Below are positions 1 through 6,686 of a stretch of 12,973 nt of DNA, one piece after another. A program made the position numbers and the translations under genes. Under the pieces are notes generated by a model that was given only the letters and a program-made list of their open reading frames with translations, did no database searches and was not told the DNA's origin. The stretch's first letter is position 1. Every line of letters begins with the position of its first letter. The stretch is taken from NCBI GenBank assembly GCA_947631875.1, contig CANRMV010000018.1:1-12973 (forward strand). The letters are read 5' to 3'. Source of the stretch: an uncultured Clostridia bacterium. Its GTDB lineage: Bacteria; Bacillota; Clostridia; Christensenellales; UBA1242.

Positions 1-122
1 GGCAAAGCCCTACGCAAAACAAAATTGGAAAACAAAATTTAGAGCGTGAAAGGGCGTCTTTGTGGGCGACTTTCTTGCGAAGTTGGGCGTTGAAGAATTG
101 GGCGAGATGCAAATTTTGTTAA
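1..122. other. GC-richer non-genic patch at window edge
   Basis: No recognisable gene lies here. One plus-strand frame is open from base 3 to a TAA at 120-122, but it has no start codon, looks tryptophan/alanine-rich and matches no family I know. The stretch 45-110 is clearly richer in G and C than its surroundings. GGGCG occurs four times (52-56, 64-68, 85-89, 100-104), always at spacings divisible by three, and an imperfect hairpin sits at about 68-84. It could be the tail of an upstream gene, a decayed gene or a dispersed repeat at a contig end. The choice among these is open. Confidence 0.3.
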
Positions 123-193
123 AAGTATTGACTTATTTGTTTTAAAAACCTTGTTACTTTGCATAACAAACAAAATAATTGGTTTTCTTTTAG

Positions 194-222
194 TTGATTT
201 TTTTTGTTGGGTTTGCTAAAAT
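194..222 (+). promoter_or_regulatory. valS promoter
   Basis: TTGATT (194-199) and TAAAAT (217-222) are separated by 17 bases, and a TGC extended -10 element lies just before the -10. The predicted transcript starts near 229, giving a leader of only about 18 bases before the valS ATG at 247. This leaves no room for a T-box or other aminoacyl-tRNA-sensing leader if this is the main promoter. Confidence 0.7.
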
Positions 223-246
223 AGAGTTGCTATCATGGAGGGAAAA

Positions 247-2661
247 ATGTTAGACAAGAAATACAACTTTGCGGAAAAAGAAAAAAAATGGCAGGATTTT
301 TGGTATGAAAATGATGTCTATAAATTTGACAAAAATTCCAATGCGCCAAGATTTGCCATAGACACGCCACCACCAACAGTAAATGGTCACATTCACATGG
401 GGCATATTTCAAGTTACACTCATATTGAAACTGTTGCAAGGCATCACCGCATGAAAGGCGAAAATGTTTATTTCCCATTCGGTTTTGACGACAACGGCTT
501 GCCAACAGAAAGATATGTTGAAAAGAAGATAAAGAAGCACGCCAGCGAACTTGAAAGACAAAAATTTATTGAAATTTGCTTGGACGAAACAAAAAAACTT
601 GAAGATGAATTTTTTGATTTGTATAAATCAACAGGTTTTTCATGCAATTTGAAAGAACACTATTCTTCCATTTCCAAAAACACACAAAAAATTTCGCAAC
701 AATCCTTTTTGGATTTGTATAAAAAAGGTTACATCTATCAAGATAAAGCGCCATCTCTTTGGTGCACCGAGTGCCAAACTGCTTGCGCGCAAAGTGAACT
801 TGAAGATATGGACATTGAAAGCACTTTCAACTATCTCAAATTTTACATCGCCGGCAAAAACGAATATGTTACAGTTGCCACCACAAGACCAGAAATGCTT
901 TGTGGCGTTGTTTGCGTGTTCATCAATCCAAACGACAAGAAAAACGCACACCTCTTGAAAGAAAAATTGATTGTGCCACACTTCGGCTTTGAAGTGCCTG
1001 TGCTTGCTGATGAACTTGTGAGCATGGAAAAAGGCTCGGGTGTGGTTATGTGCTGCACTTTTGGTGACAATGTGGACAAAGAATGGCAAAGAATGCACAA
1101 TTTGCAGATTAAAGAATGTTTCACTTCCAACGGAAAAATGACCGCTCTTGCAAAAGAATTTGAAGGGCTTTCAATCATCGCGTGCAGGAAGGCAGTTATT
1201 GAAAAACTTAAAGAGGAAAATTTGCTTATAAAGCAAGAAAACATAACCCACACTGTTTCAACTCACGACCGCTGTGGCACACCTGTTGAAATTGAAGTTA
1301 AAAAGCAGTGGTTTATTGATGTTCTTTCGCATAAGCAAGAACTTTATGATGCCGGCATGAAACTTAATTGGCATCCTCAAAATATGCGCGCAAGATACTT
1401 AAATTGGGTGGAAAATTTGTCCTGGAACTGGTGCATATCCAGGCAGAGATACTATGGCGTTCCTTTTCCTGTTTGGTATTGCAAAAAGTGTGGGAAGCCA
1501 ATTTTTGCAGATGAAAAAGATTTGCCTGTTGACCCATTGAAAGATAAACCACATAAAAAATGCGAATGTGGATGTGATGAATTTGAGCCAGAAACGGATG
1601 TTATGGACACTTGGGCAACATCAAGTCTAACGCCACAAATTTCATCGGACATGGTCACGCACAAGGGGCTTGACGACAGTTTTGTGCCATTCAATTTGAG
1701 GCCAAACGCACACGATAACATAAGGGTTTGGGATTTTTACACCATTGTGAAGAGTTTGTATCACTTTGGCAAATTTCCATGGACAGACCTTATGATTTCG
1801 GGATATGTGACAAGTTCTGACGGAAACAAACTTTCCAAGTCAAAGAGCAATGGGGCAGGCTCGCCACAAGAAATTGTTAAAAACAACAGTGCGGATGTGA
1901 CAAGATATTGGGCAAACAACATGGCGCTTGGAAAGGACACTGCTTTTTCACTTTTTGAGTTTGACAATGGCAAAAAGTTTGTGAATAAACTTTGGAACGC
2001 AAGCAAGTTTGTTTTAAGTTTCTTGGAAAATTACACACCAAAAGAAATTGCACTTGAAACAATGGATGCTTGGCTTTTGGAGAAATACAAAAACCTATAC
2101 AAGAGTTTCATAAAGCATCTTGATGCCTATGAAATAAGCTTGGCGCTTGGCGAAGTTGAAAGATTTTTCTGGGATTTTTGTGACAATTATGTTGAACTTG
2201 TTAAACGCAGACTATACAACCCAGACGTCTTTGGTGAGCGTGAATGCGAAAGCGCAAAATACACATGTTTCCATGTGCTTTTGGGAATGCTTAAAATGTT
2301 CTCACCATTTGTGCCACATATCACAGAAGAAATTTATCAAAGTTACTATGCAAAAATTGAGAACAAAATTTCAATTCATGTTTCGGGCTATCTCAATTTG
2401 GGCGACAACGTGGACAAAACCATTTTGGATAAGGGTGAAGAGGTGCTTGATATCGTTTCAGCGGTCAGACAATTTAAGAGTGAAAACAAGTTGTCTTTGA
2501 AAACTGAGGTTGAGGACATAACCATAACATCCAAGAATTGTGACTTCATCAAAAAGGCGGAAGCGGACCTTAAAGGTGTTGCGGGCGCAAGAAAAATAAA
2601 TTACAAAAACGGAGATTTTAAAGTTGAAATTGGAAAAGTTATAATAGAAGAACAGCCTTAA
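247..2661 (+). CDS. valS: valyl-tRNA synthetase (valine--tRNA ligase), archaeal-like class
   Basis: Charges tRNA-Val with valine in the cytoplasm for translation and clears mischarged threonine with its editing domain. Class I features are clear: PPP followed by HIHMGH at residues 48-53 (HIGH motif) and KLSKS at 528-532 (KMSKS motif). TTRPE at 212-216 lies in the CP1 editing domain. Cysteines 173, 176 and 180, and a second group at 412, 415 and 439-443, look like zinc knuckles. The wording around the second zinc site and the ETDVMDTW segment resembles the archaeal/Rickettsia-type ValS rather than the E. coli type. The 804-residue length and apparent lack of the C-terminal coiled-coil arm agree. 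The start at 247 is preferred over an in-frame ATG at 235 because GGAGGG (237-242) overlaps that ATG and sits 4-5 bases before 247. It is monocistronic, with its own promoter and terminator. Confidence 0.96.
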   Translation: MLDKKYNFAEKEKKWQDFWYENDVYKFDKNSNAPRFAIDTPPPTVNGHIHMGHISSYTHIETVARHHRMKGENVYFPFGFDDNGLPTERYVEKKIKKHASELERQKFIEICLDETKKLEDEFFDLYKSTGFSCNLKEHYSSISKNTQKISQQSFLDLYKKGYIYQDKAPSLWCTECQTACAQSELEDMDIESTFNYLKFYIAGKNEYVTVATTRPEMLCGVVCVFINPNDKKNAHLLKEKLIVPHFGFEVPVLADELVSMEKGSGVVMCCTFGDNVDKEWQRMHNLQIKECFTSNGKMTALAKEFEGLSIIACRKAVIEKLKEENLLIKQENITHTVSTHDRCGTPVEIEVKKQWFIDVLSHKQELYDAGMKLNWHPQNMRARYLNWVENLSWNWCISRQRYYGVPFPVWYCKKCGKPIFADEKDLPVDPLKDKPHKKCECGCDEFEPETDVMDTWATSSLTPQISSDMVTHKGLDDSFVPFNLRPNAHDNIRVWDFYTIVKSLYHFGKFPWTDLMISGYVTSSDGNKLSKSKSNGAGSPQEIVKNNSADVTRYWANNMALGKDTAFSLFEFDNGKKFVNKLWNASKFVLSFLENYTPKEIALETMDAWLLEKYKNLYKSFIKHLDAYEISLALGEVERFFWDFCDNYVELVKRRLYNPDVFGERECESAKYTCFHVLLGMLKMFSPFVPHITEEIYQSYYAKIENKISIHVSGYLNLGDNVDKTILDKGEEVLDIVSAVRQFKSENKLSLKTEVEDITITSKNCDFIKKAEADLKGVAGARKINYKNGDFKVEIGKVIIEEQP

Positions 2662-2680
2662 AGACTGTTCTTTATTTTAT
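2648..2680 (+). terminator. valS intrinsic terminator
   Basis: AAGAACAG (2648-2655) pairs with CTGTTCTT (2665-2672) as an 8-bp stem with a 9-base loop, followed by a T-rich tract (TTTATTTTATT). The left arm lies inside the last valS codons, so the hairpin overlaps the stop codon. The next gene converges from the other side with its stop at 2683. Confidence 0.8.
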
Positions 2681-2682
2681 TC

Positions 2683-3288
2683 TTATTTTATTTCCAATGC
2701 CTGTTCTCTTTCAAGCATGGAAATTGTGTATTTGTTTGAAAAATCCGCATTTGGATTTGTTACGGTGTAAGTTGCTTGATAGGTGTAGTTAAAGAAAGTT
2801 TTTTCTGGGACACCTTGATAAGCCATCACTTCATTTTTAAAGCCAAGTCTGTGTGTGTAAAAAGGAACACTTTTGCCTGTCGGTGACTCGTCAAGAATAA
2901 AGTGAAAGTCTTTGTGCCAAATGTCATCTTCATGCCTAAAATAAGCATGCACAAGCCAAGATTTAGGGTCTTTTAAAATGGTTTTTGGGGGACATTTTTC
3001 AATTTTTAGCCCAACATCACTCACAAAATGCTCTATATCCAAAAAGATTTTTTCTGCATCGCCTTGCCAATTTTTGAAAGTTTCTTTATCGGCATCTGTG
3101 AAACCATAATCGCGCAAAATTTCGTTTGTTAAATTAAAAAAGGCGTGCGCCAAACAGTTTGTAATGCGAGATCTGTCAAAATATTGGTCAACAGTCACAT
3201 CATAATAAGATTGCAAAAGTCTGGATGGGCGGTAGCCATCTTTAAACACCATATAAAGTTTTTCAAGTGTTTCTCCTCTATCAATCAT
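2683..3288 (-). CDS. hypothetical protein, possible cysteine-hydrolase-like fold
   Basis: I do not recognise a named family. The product is about 201 residues with no signal peptide or membrane segment, so it is probably cytoplasmic. Visible landmarks are an NCLAHA segment (Cys45) and a DFHF segment (His129) followed by FYTHRLG. The order NC-x-A, then W-x-V-x-A, DFHF and a W/F-x-H-x-x-G segment resembles some small NlpC/papain-like proteins. That is only an impression, and no catalytic claim is made. The frame is open from an ATG at 3306, but that codon lies upstream of the -10 box (3295-3300) and cannot be on the transcript from the consensus promoter. The next ATG, at 3288, falls just where transcription should begin, so translation may be leaderless. 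An ATG at 3252 is the alternative, but its nearest AGGAG is 20 bases away. The gene converges on valS and is divergent from the ABC operon. Confidence 0.65.
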   Translation of the reverse strand: MIDRGETLEKLYMVFKDGYRPSRLLQSYYDVTVDQYFDRSRITNCLAHAFFNLTNEILRDYGFTDADKETFKNWQGDAEKIFLDIEHFVSDVGLKIEKCPPKTILKDPKSWLVHAYFRHEDDIWHKDFHFILDESPTGKSVPFYTHRLGFKNEVMAYQGVPEKTFFNYTYQATYTVTNPNADFSNKYTISMLEREQALEIK

Positions 3289-3294
3289 AAAAAC

Positions 3295-3323
3295 ATTATA
3301 TATCACTTAAACCAAGTTGTCAA
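3295..3323 (-). promoter_or_regulatory. consensus promoter of the minus-strand hypothetical gene
   Basis: Read on the minus strand, TTGACA (3323-3318) and TATAAT (3300-3295) are separated by exactly 17 bases: a perfect sigma-A-type consensus. The expected start point is about 3288, at the first base of an in-frame ATG. The -35 box is embedded in the first copy of a direct repeat, TGTCAATACT. Confidence 0.8.
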
Positions 3324-3360
3324 TACTCAATTTTTGTTAAAGGCAGTTGATGTCAATACT
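3318..3360. repeat. pair of 10-bp direct repeats in the divergent control region
   Basis: TGTCAATACT occurs at 3318-3327 and again at 3351-3360, exactly 33 bp apart, about three helical turns. The first copy contains the -35 box of the minus-strand gene. Such phasing would suit a regulator binding one DNA face, but no regulator gene is in the window and coincidence is possible in AT-rich DNA. Confidence 0.4.
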
Positions 3361-3376
3361 AAAAATAAAAAAATGC

Positions 3377-3406
3377 TTGACAATAAGAGGAGTTGTGTGC
3401 AATAAT
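3377..3406 (+). promoter_or_regulatory. promoter of the ABC exporter operon
   Basis: TTGACA (3377-3382) is followed after 18 bases by AATAAT (3401-3406), with TGC directly before the -10 as an extended element. Transcription should start near 3413, inside the inverted repeats listed next, so a repressor bound there would block initiation. Confidence 0.65.
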
Positions 3407-3407
3407 T

Positions 3408-3428
3408 AACCAGTGGTTGACTAGTCAA
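3408..3428. promoter_or_regulatory. candidate repressor operator (two overlapping inverted repeats)
   Basis: AACCA-G-TGGTT (3408-3418) overlaps a perfect 12-bp palindrome, TTGACTAGTCAA (3417-3428). Both lie immediately downstream of the -10 box and about 35 bases before the ATPase start codon. Palindromes of this size and position are typical operators for TetR- or MarR-type repressors of drug or peptide exporters. The regulator itself is not in this window, so the family is inferred. Confidence 0.55.
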
Positions 3429-3462
3429 TTTTTTGCATATAAACAACTTAGGGAGAGAAAAA

Positions 3463-4164
3463 ATGGCTTTTTTAAAACTTGAAAATGTAACAAAAGAATA
3501 CAAAACTGATGCTGGCGGCTTTTTGGCGTTGTCAAATGTTTCTTTTGAACTTGAAAATGGGGAATTTGTGGTTATTCTTGGTCCAAGCGGAGCAGGCAAA
3601 ACCACTCTTTTAAATTTGCTTGGGGGCATGGACACAACAACCAGCGGAAAAATTATTCTTGACGGCAAAGAAATTTCAAATTTTAATGAAAAGGAACTCA
3701 CATATTACAGACGGAGCGACATTGGCTTTGTTTTTCAGTTTTACAACCTCATGCCAAACCTTACTGCACTTGAAAATGTTGAACTTGCAACTGAGATTTG
3801 CAAGAATGCACTTTCGCCGGAAGAGGTGTTAACATCTGTTGGGCTGGCAAGCAAATTCAAAAATTTTCCTGCACAACTATCTGGCGGGGAGCAACAAAGG
3901 GTGAGCATTGCGCGTGCGATAGCCAAAAACCCAAAAATTCTTTTGTGTGACGAGCCAACCGGCGCACTAGATTACATAACGGGCAAAACCATTTTGCAAC
4001 TTTTATATGAAACATCAAAACAGCAAAACAAACTTGTTGTGGTTGTGACGCACAACCAAGCCCTCAAAGAAATGGCAGACAGGGTGATATACATCAAAAA
4101 TGGTCAAATTGAAAAGGACGAAAAAAACAAAAAACCAAAACCAATTATGGAGATTGAGTGGTGA
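3463..4164 (+). CDS. ABC transporter ATP-binding protein, MacB/LolD/FtsE-like
   Basis: Hydrolyses ATP at the cytoplasmic face of the membrane to power the FtsX-type permease encoded next. All motifs are intact in 233 residues: Walker A GPSGAGKT (40-47), Q-loop Gln92, signature LSGGEQQR (139-146), Walker B ILLCDEP (159-165) with catalytic Glu164, D-loop GALD (167-170) and switch His197. The spacing and the GEQQR signature are those of the MacB/LolD/SalX group of exporters and mechanotransmission ABC systems. The start at 3463 follows GGGAG (3451-3455) by 7 bases; a TTG at 3433 in the same frame has no ribosome site. Its stop overlaps the permease start, so the two are translationally coupled. 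Substrate is unknown: antimicrobial peptide, lipid or drug efflux are all possible. Confidence 0.93.
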   Translation: MAFLKLENVTKEYKTDAGGFLALSNVSFELENGEFVVILGPSGAGKTTLLNLLGGMDTTTSGKIILDGKEISNFNEKELTYYRRSDIGFVFQFYNLMPNLTALENVELATEICKNALSPEEVLTSVGLASKFKNFPAQLSGGEQQRVSIARAIAKNPKILLCDEPTGALDYITGKTILQLLYETSKQQNKLVVVVTHNQALKEMADRVIYIKNGQIEKDEKNKKPKPIMEIEW

Positions 4165-5972
4165 AAAGTCGATATTTTAAATCTGCTTTGCGAATGTTTC
4201 GGAAGCACCTCACAAGATTTTTGACGCTGATGGCAATAATAATTGTCAGCGTTGGTTTCATGTCGGGTTTAGGTGAGGTTAAAGGCAAGATTGACACAAA
4301 TTTTAACAACTACTACATTTCACAACATGTTTCGGATTTGAATATAAAAAGTGAGAGTGCGTTTTTGTCTTTCAGTCCAAATGCTGAGAAAAACAAACAA
4401 AGCCTGAAAGACAAATTTGGCGAAGAAAACGTTATGTTCGCTTTTTGCAATGATTATGAAATTGACGGAAATATTTACAGAGTTTACATGATGGACCTTG
4501 AAAACATAACCGTGAACAAACTTACCCTTGTGAGCGGAATTTTGCCAACTGTTGACGATGAAATTTTGGTTGCAGCCGGCTCAAAGGGGCTTAAAAGTTT
4601 TGATTTAAGGCAAGAGGTGACACTTGAAAATTCGCAGTTAAATATGCTTTCTGGCGGAACAACTTTTTATGTCAGTGGCATAGTTCAAAGCCCAATGCTT
4701 ATGATAAAGGACAAAGAGCCAAGTTTTATTGAAGGGAAAAACATTGATTACTGTATATATTTAAACCGACCAAAAAACGCCATTATAACTGATGCATACA
4801 TCGCTTTGCCTGACAGAGCACTTTTTGGCGCGTTTAGCGAAAACTACAAAGCCACAATAAATCAACTTAAAGAGGAGTTGTCAAGCACTTTGTCAGTGCC
4901 AAAAGAGCAAATTTTGTCCTTGTATGAAAACTATGGCATATTTTCTCTTCATACTTATGCAAGCAAGGTGGGTGACATTGCAATCATTTTTGTTATATTC
5001 TTTTTGCTTGTAACCGCGCTTGTTGTTTTTTCAACTATGACAAGACTTTTGGACGAAGAAAGAGGGCAAATTGCTTGCCTAAAAACGCTTGGCTTTGGCA
5101 ACTTTAAAATTTTAAGCCGCTATTTGCTTTTCATTTTTGCGGCATCAATATTTGGTGGTGCGGTTGGGCTTCCTGTTGGAATATTTCTCACCTATTTCAT
5201 ATACGCATCTTTTGACACGCAATATTTCATGCCAAATTTCATTTCTGGTGTAAGTTTTGGCTATTTTGGCATCACGCTTGGAATAATTTTGTGCGCGGCA
5301 CTCATTGTCACATTCTTCACGGGGCTTAAAATGGTTAAGCAAAAGCCAGCCAGGCTTCTCACGCCAAAAGCACCAAAGGCAGGCAAAAAGGTTATTCTTG
5401 AACGCATCCCATTTTTCTGGAATAGGTTGAGTTTCAAATACAAATCTTGCCTTAGGAATGTTTTGCTTTTCAAAAGTAGGTTTTTCATGACAGTTGTTTC
5501 CCTTGTTGGCTCAACCGTGCTTGTGCTTTCGGGGCTTGGACTGTTGGACAACACAATCAAATTGGAGGCGGGTGCGGCACTCATCATGCTGGCGGTTGCC
5601 TTGATTGCCTTTGCGGGAATTTTAAGTGCTCTTGTCATATACAACCTTGCCAATATAAACATCAGCGAAAGAAATCGCGAAATTGCCACACTTATGGTGC
5701 TTGGCTACAACAACAAAGAGGTTTGTGGCTATATCTATCGTGAAATATACATCATGAGCGCCGTTGGGGCGCTACTGGGCATTCCGCTTGCATATTGGTT
5801 CATGTCGTTCGTGTTTGGGTTCATTGATTTTGGCTCGGTGGGCGGAGTAAATTGGTTCACATGGATCATTGGACCAATTTTGATGATGCTTTTCACCTTC
5901 CTATCAACCATTCTTTTAAGAAAAAAGATTGTAAAAACCGATATGAATGCTTCCCTAAAAAGTTTGGAATAA
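4158..5972 (+). CDS. FtsX-like ABC transporter permease (compact form)
   Basis: Membrane partner of the preceding ATPase. The 604 residues show a first membrane helix (about 20-38) and an extracytoplasmic domain (about 40-270). Three helices follow (273-293, 322-350, 367-388), then a basic linker and a second set (443-464, 473-498, 529-556, 566-587). Each half has the FtsX coupling segment after its second helix: LLDEERGQ...LKTLG near 298-311 and SERNREIATL..LGY near 503-516. The second half nearly lacks its outer domain, because helices 5 and 6 are separated by only about 8 residues. This makes the protein shorter than two-domain relatives of about 800-1100 residues. Two adjacent GTG codons (4158 and 4161) could start translation; GGAG at 4149-4152 is 5 or 8 bases away. 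The gene overlaps the ATPase by 7 bases. Confidence 0.9.
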   Translation: MVKSRYFKSALRMFRKHLTRFLTLMAIIIVSVGFMSGLGEVKGKIDTNFNNYYISQHVSDLNIKSESAFLSFSPNAEKNKQSLKDKFGEENVMFAFCNDYEIDGNIYRVYMMDLENITVNKLTLVSGILPTVDDEILVAAGSKGLKSFDLRQEVTLENSQLNMLSGGTTFYVSGIVQSPMLMIKDKEPSFIEGKNIDYCIYLNRPKNAIITDAYIALPDRALFGAFSENYKATINQLKEELSSTLSVPKEQILSLYENYGIFSLHTYASKVGDIAIIFVIFFLLVTALVVFSTMTRLLDEERGQIACLKTLGFGNFKILSRYLLFIFAASIFGGAVGLPVGIFLTYFIYASFDTQYFMPNFISGVSFGYFGITLGIILCAALIVTFFTGLKMVKQKPARLLTPKAPKAGKKVILERIPFFWNRLSFKYKSCLRNVLLFKSRFFMTVVSLVGSTVLVLSGLGLLDNTIKLEAGAALIMLAVALIAFAGILSALVIYNLANINISERNREIATLMVLGYNNKEVCGYIYREIYIMSAVGALLGIPLAYWFMSFVFGFIDFGSVGGVNWFTWIIGPILMMLFTFLSTILLRKKIVKTDMNASLKSLE

Positions 5973-5987
5973 ATTTTAATAAAAGTA

Positions 5988-6016
5988 TTGTATTTTTTTG
6001 TCGAAAGTGATATAAT
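5988..6016 (+). promoter_or_regulatory. promoter of the gre-like gene
   Basis: TTGTAT (5988-5993) and TATAAT (6011-6016) are 17 bases apart, with TGA directly before the -10 as an extended element. Transcription should begin near 6023, just before the GGAGG ribosome site at 6025-6029. The factor is therefore expressed separately from the exporter operon that ends at 5972, after which I see no terminator. Confidence 0.7.
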
Positions 6017-6039
6017 AAGCGCTTGGAGGTTTGAGACAA

Positions 6040-6519
6040 ATGAAATTAGATAAAAAGGGGCTTGAAGAGTTAGACAAAAAAATCAAAGAGTGCGAAAGAA
6101 AAAGAAAAGTAGCAATGTTAAGAGTTGGTGAAGAGGCCGCTTTAACAAGCAAAGAAAATTCTGGCTTTGACGATGCCAAACAGCAAGTGAATTTGCTTAA
6201 TAAGGAGATAACCGACCTAAGAAATTTGCAGGCAAATGTTCAAGTTGTTCAATCGCATGGAAAACAAGATAGGATTGATGTTGGCGATGTTGTCACCATA
6301 TACAACAAGGAAGCCGATGACAGGTTTGAGGTTAGACTTGTGGCAAGTTATGATGTGAATTTGTTCGCCGATGTTGAAGAGGCATCAATAAACAGCCCAC
6401 TTGGCGAGGCTCTGTATGGCAAAAAGAAAGGCGATGTTGTAAATTACAGTGTTGAGGACAGAAATTTCACAGTTTGCGTTGAAGAAATCAGCAAAACGCA
6501 TGACCGTGCGTTGAATTAA
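6040..6519 (+). CDS. greA: GreA/GreB-family transcription elongation factor
   Basis: Binds the RNA polymerase secondary channel and helps cleave the 3' end of backtracked RNA so that elongation can resume. The 159 residues match the family layout. An N-terminal antiparallel coiled coil (about 1-72) has a tip segment KENSGFDDAKQQ (38-49) where GreA proteins have the acidic ENAEYHAAKE. A C-terminal FKBP-like domain starts near DVGDVVTI (80-87) and carries SINSPLGEALYGKKKGD (116-132), a close match to the GreA signature ending in GKKVGD. The loop between the strands is long and charged, so it could be a divergent paralogue rather than the main greA. ATG 6040 follows GGAGG (6025-6029) by 10 bases; an in-frame TTG at 6031 is too close to that site. 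The gene has its own promoter and terminator. Confidence 0.85.
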   Translation: MKLDKKGLEELDKKIKECERKRKVAMLRVGEEAALTSKENSGFDDAKQQVNLLNKEITDLRNLQANVQVVQSHGKQDRIDVGDVVTIYNKEADDRFEVRLVASYDVNLFADVEEASINSPLGEALYGKKKGDVVNYSVEDRNFTVCVEEISKTHDRALN

Positions 6520-6528
6520 AAATAAAAG

Positions 6529-6554
6529 AACTCCCATTTGGGAGTTTTTTGTTT
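6529..6554 (+). terminator. gre intrinsic terminator
   Basis: AACTCCCA (6529-6536) pairs with TGGGAGTT (6539-6546), and the run of T at 6545-6550 continues into GTTT. It lies 10 bases after the gre stop codon. Confidence 0.9.
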
Positions 6555-6639
6555 AATTAAATGAATAAAGTCAATTTTCGCACTTTTTTAATATTTAAAA
6601 GAATTGGAAAAAGCCGGAAAGGACTTAATGCAAAAAAGT

Positions 6640-6667
6640 TTGTATAAACCATAAAATTTGATATAAT
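6640..6667 (+). promoter_or_regulatory. bile salt hydrolase promoter
   Basis: TTGTAT (6640-6645) and TATAAT (6662-6667) are separated by 16 bases, and the TTGATATAAT context supplies an extended -10. The start point near 6674 leaves only a few bases before the AGGAGG at 6677-6682. No operator-like palindrome is seen around it, so expression may be constitutive. Confidence 0.65.
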
Positions 6668-6686
6668 GGGGAGAACAGGAGGCTTT

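Noticed and set aside
123..246. T-box or other riboswitch upstream of valS
   Set aside because: No T-box core sequence or antiterminator/terminator pair is seen, and the best promoter leaves a leader of only about 18 bases.
640..1253. Minus-strand open frames inside valS
   Set aside because: They lie fully within a confidently assigned gene, lack ribosome sites and read as low-complexity shadows of the real frame.
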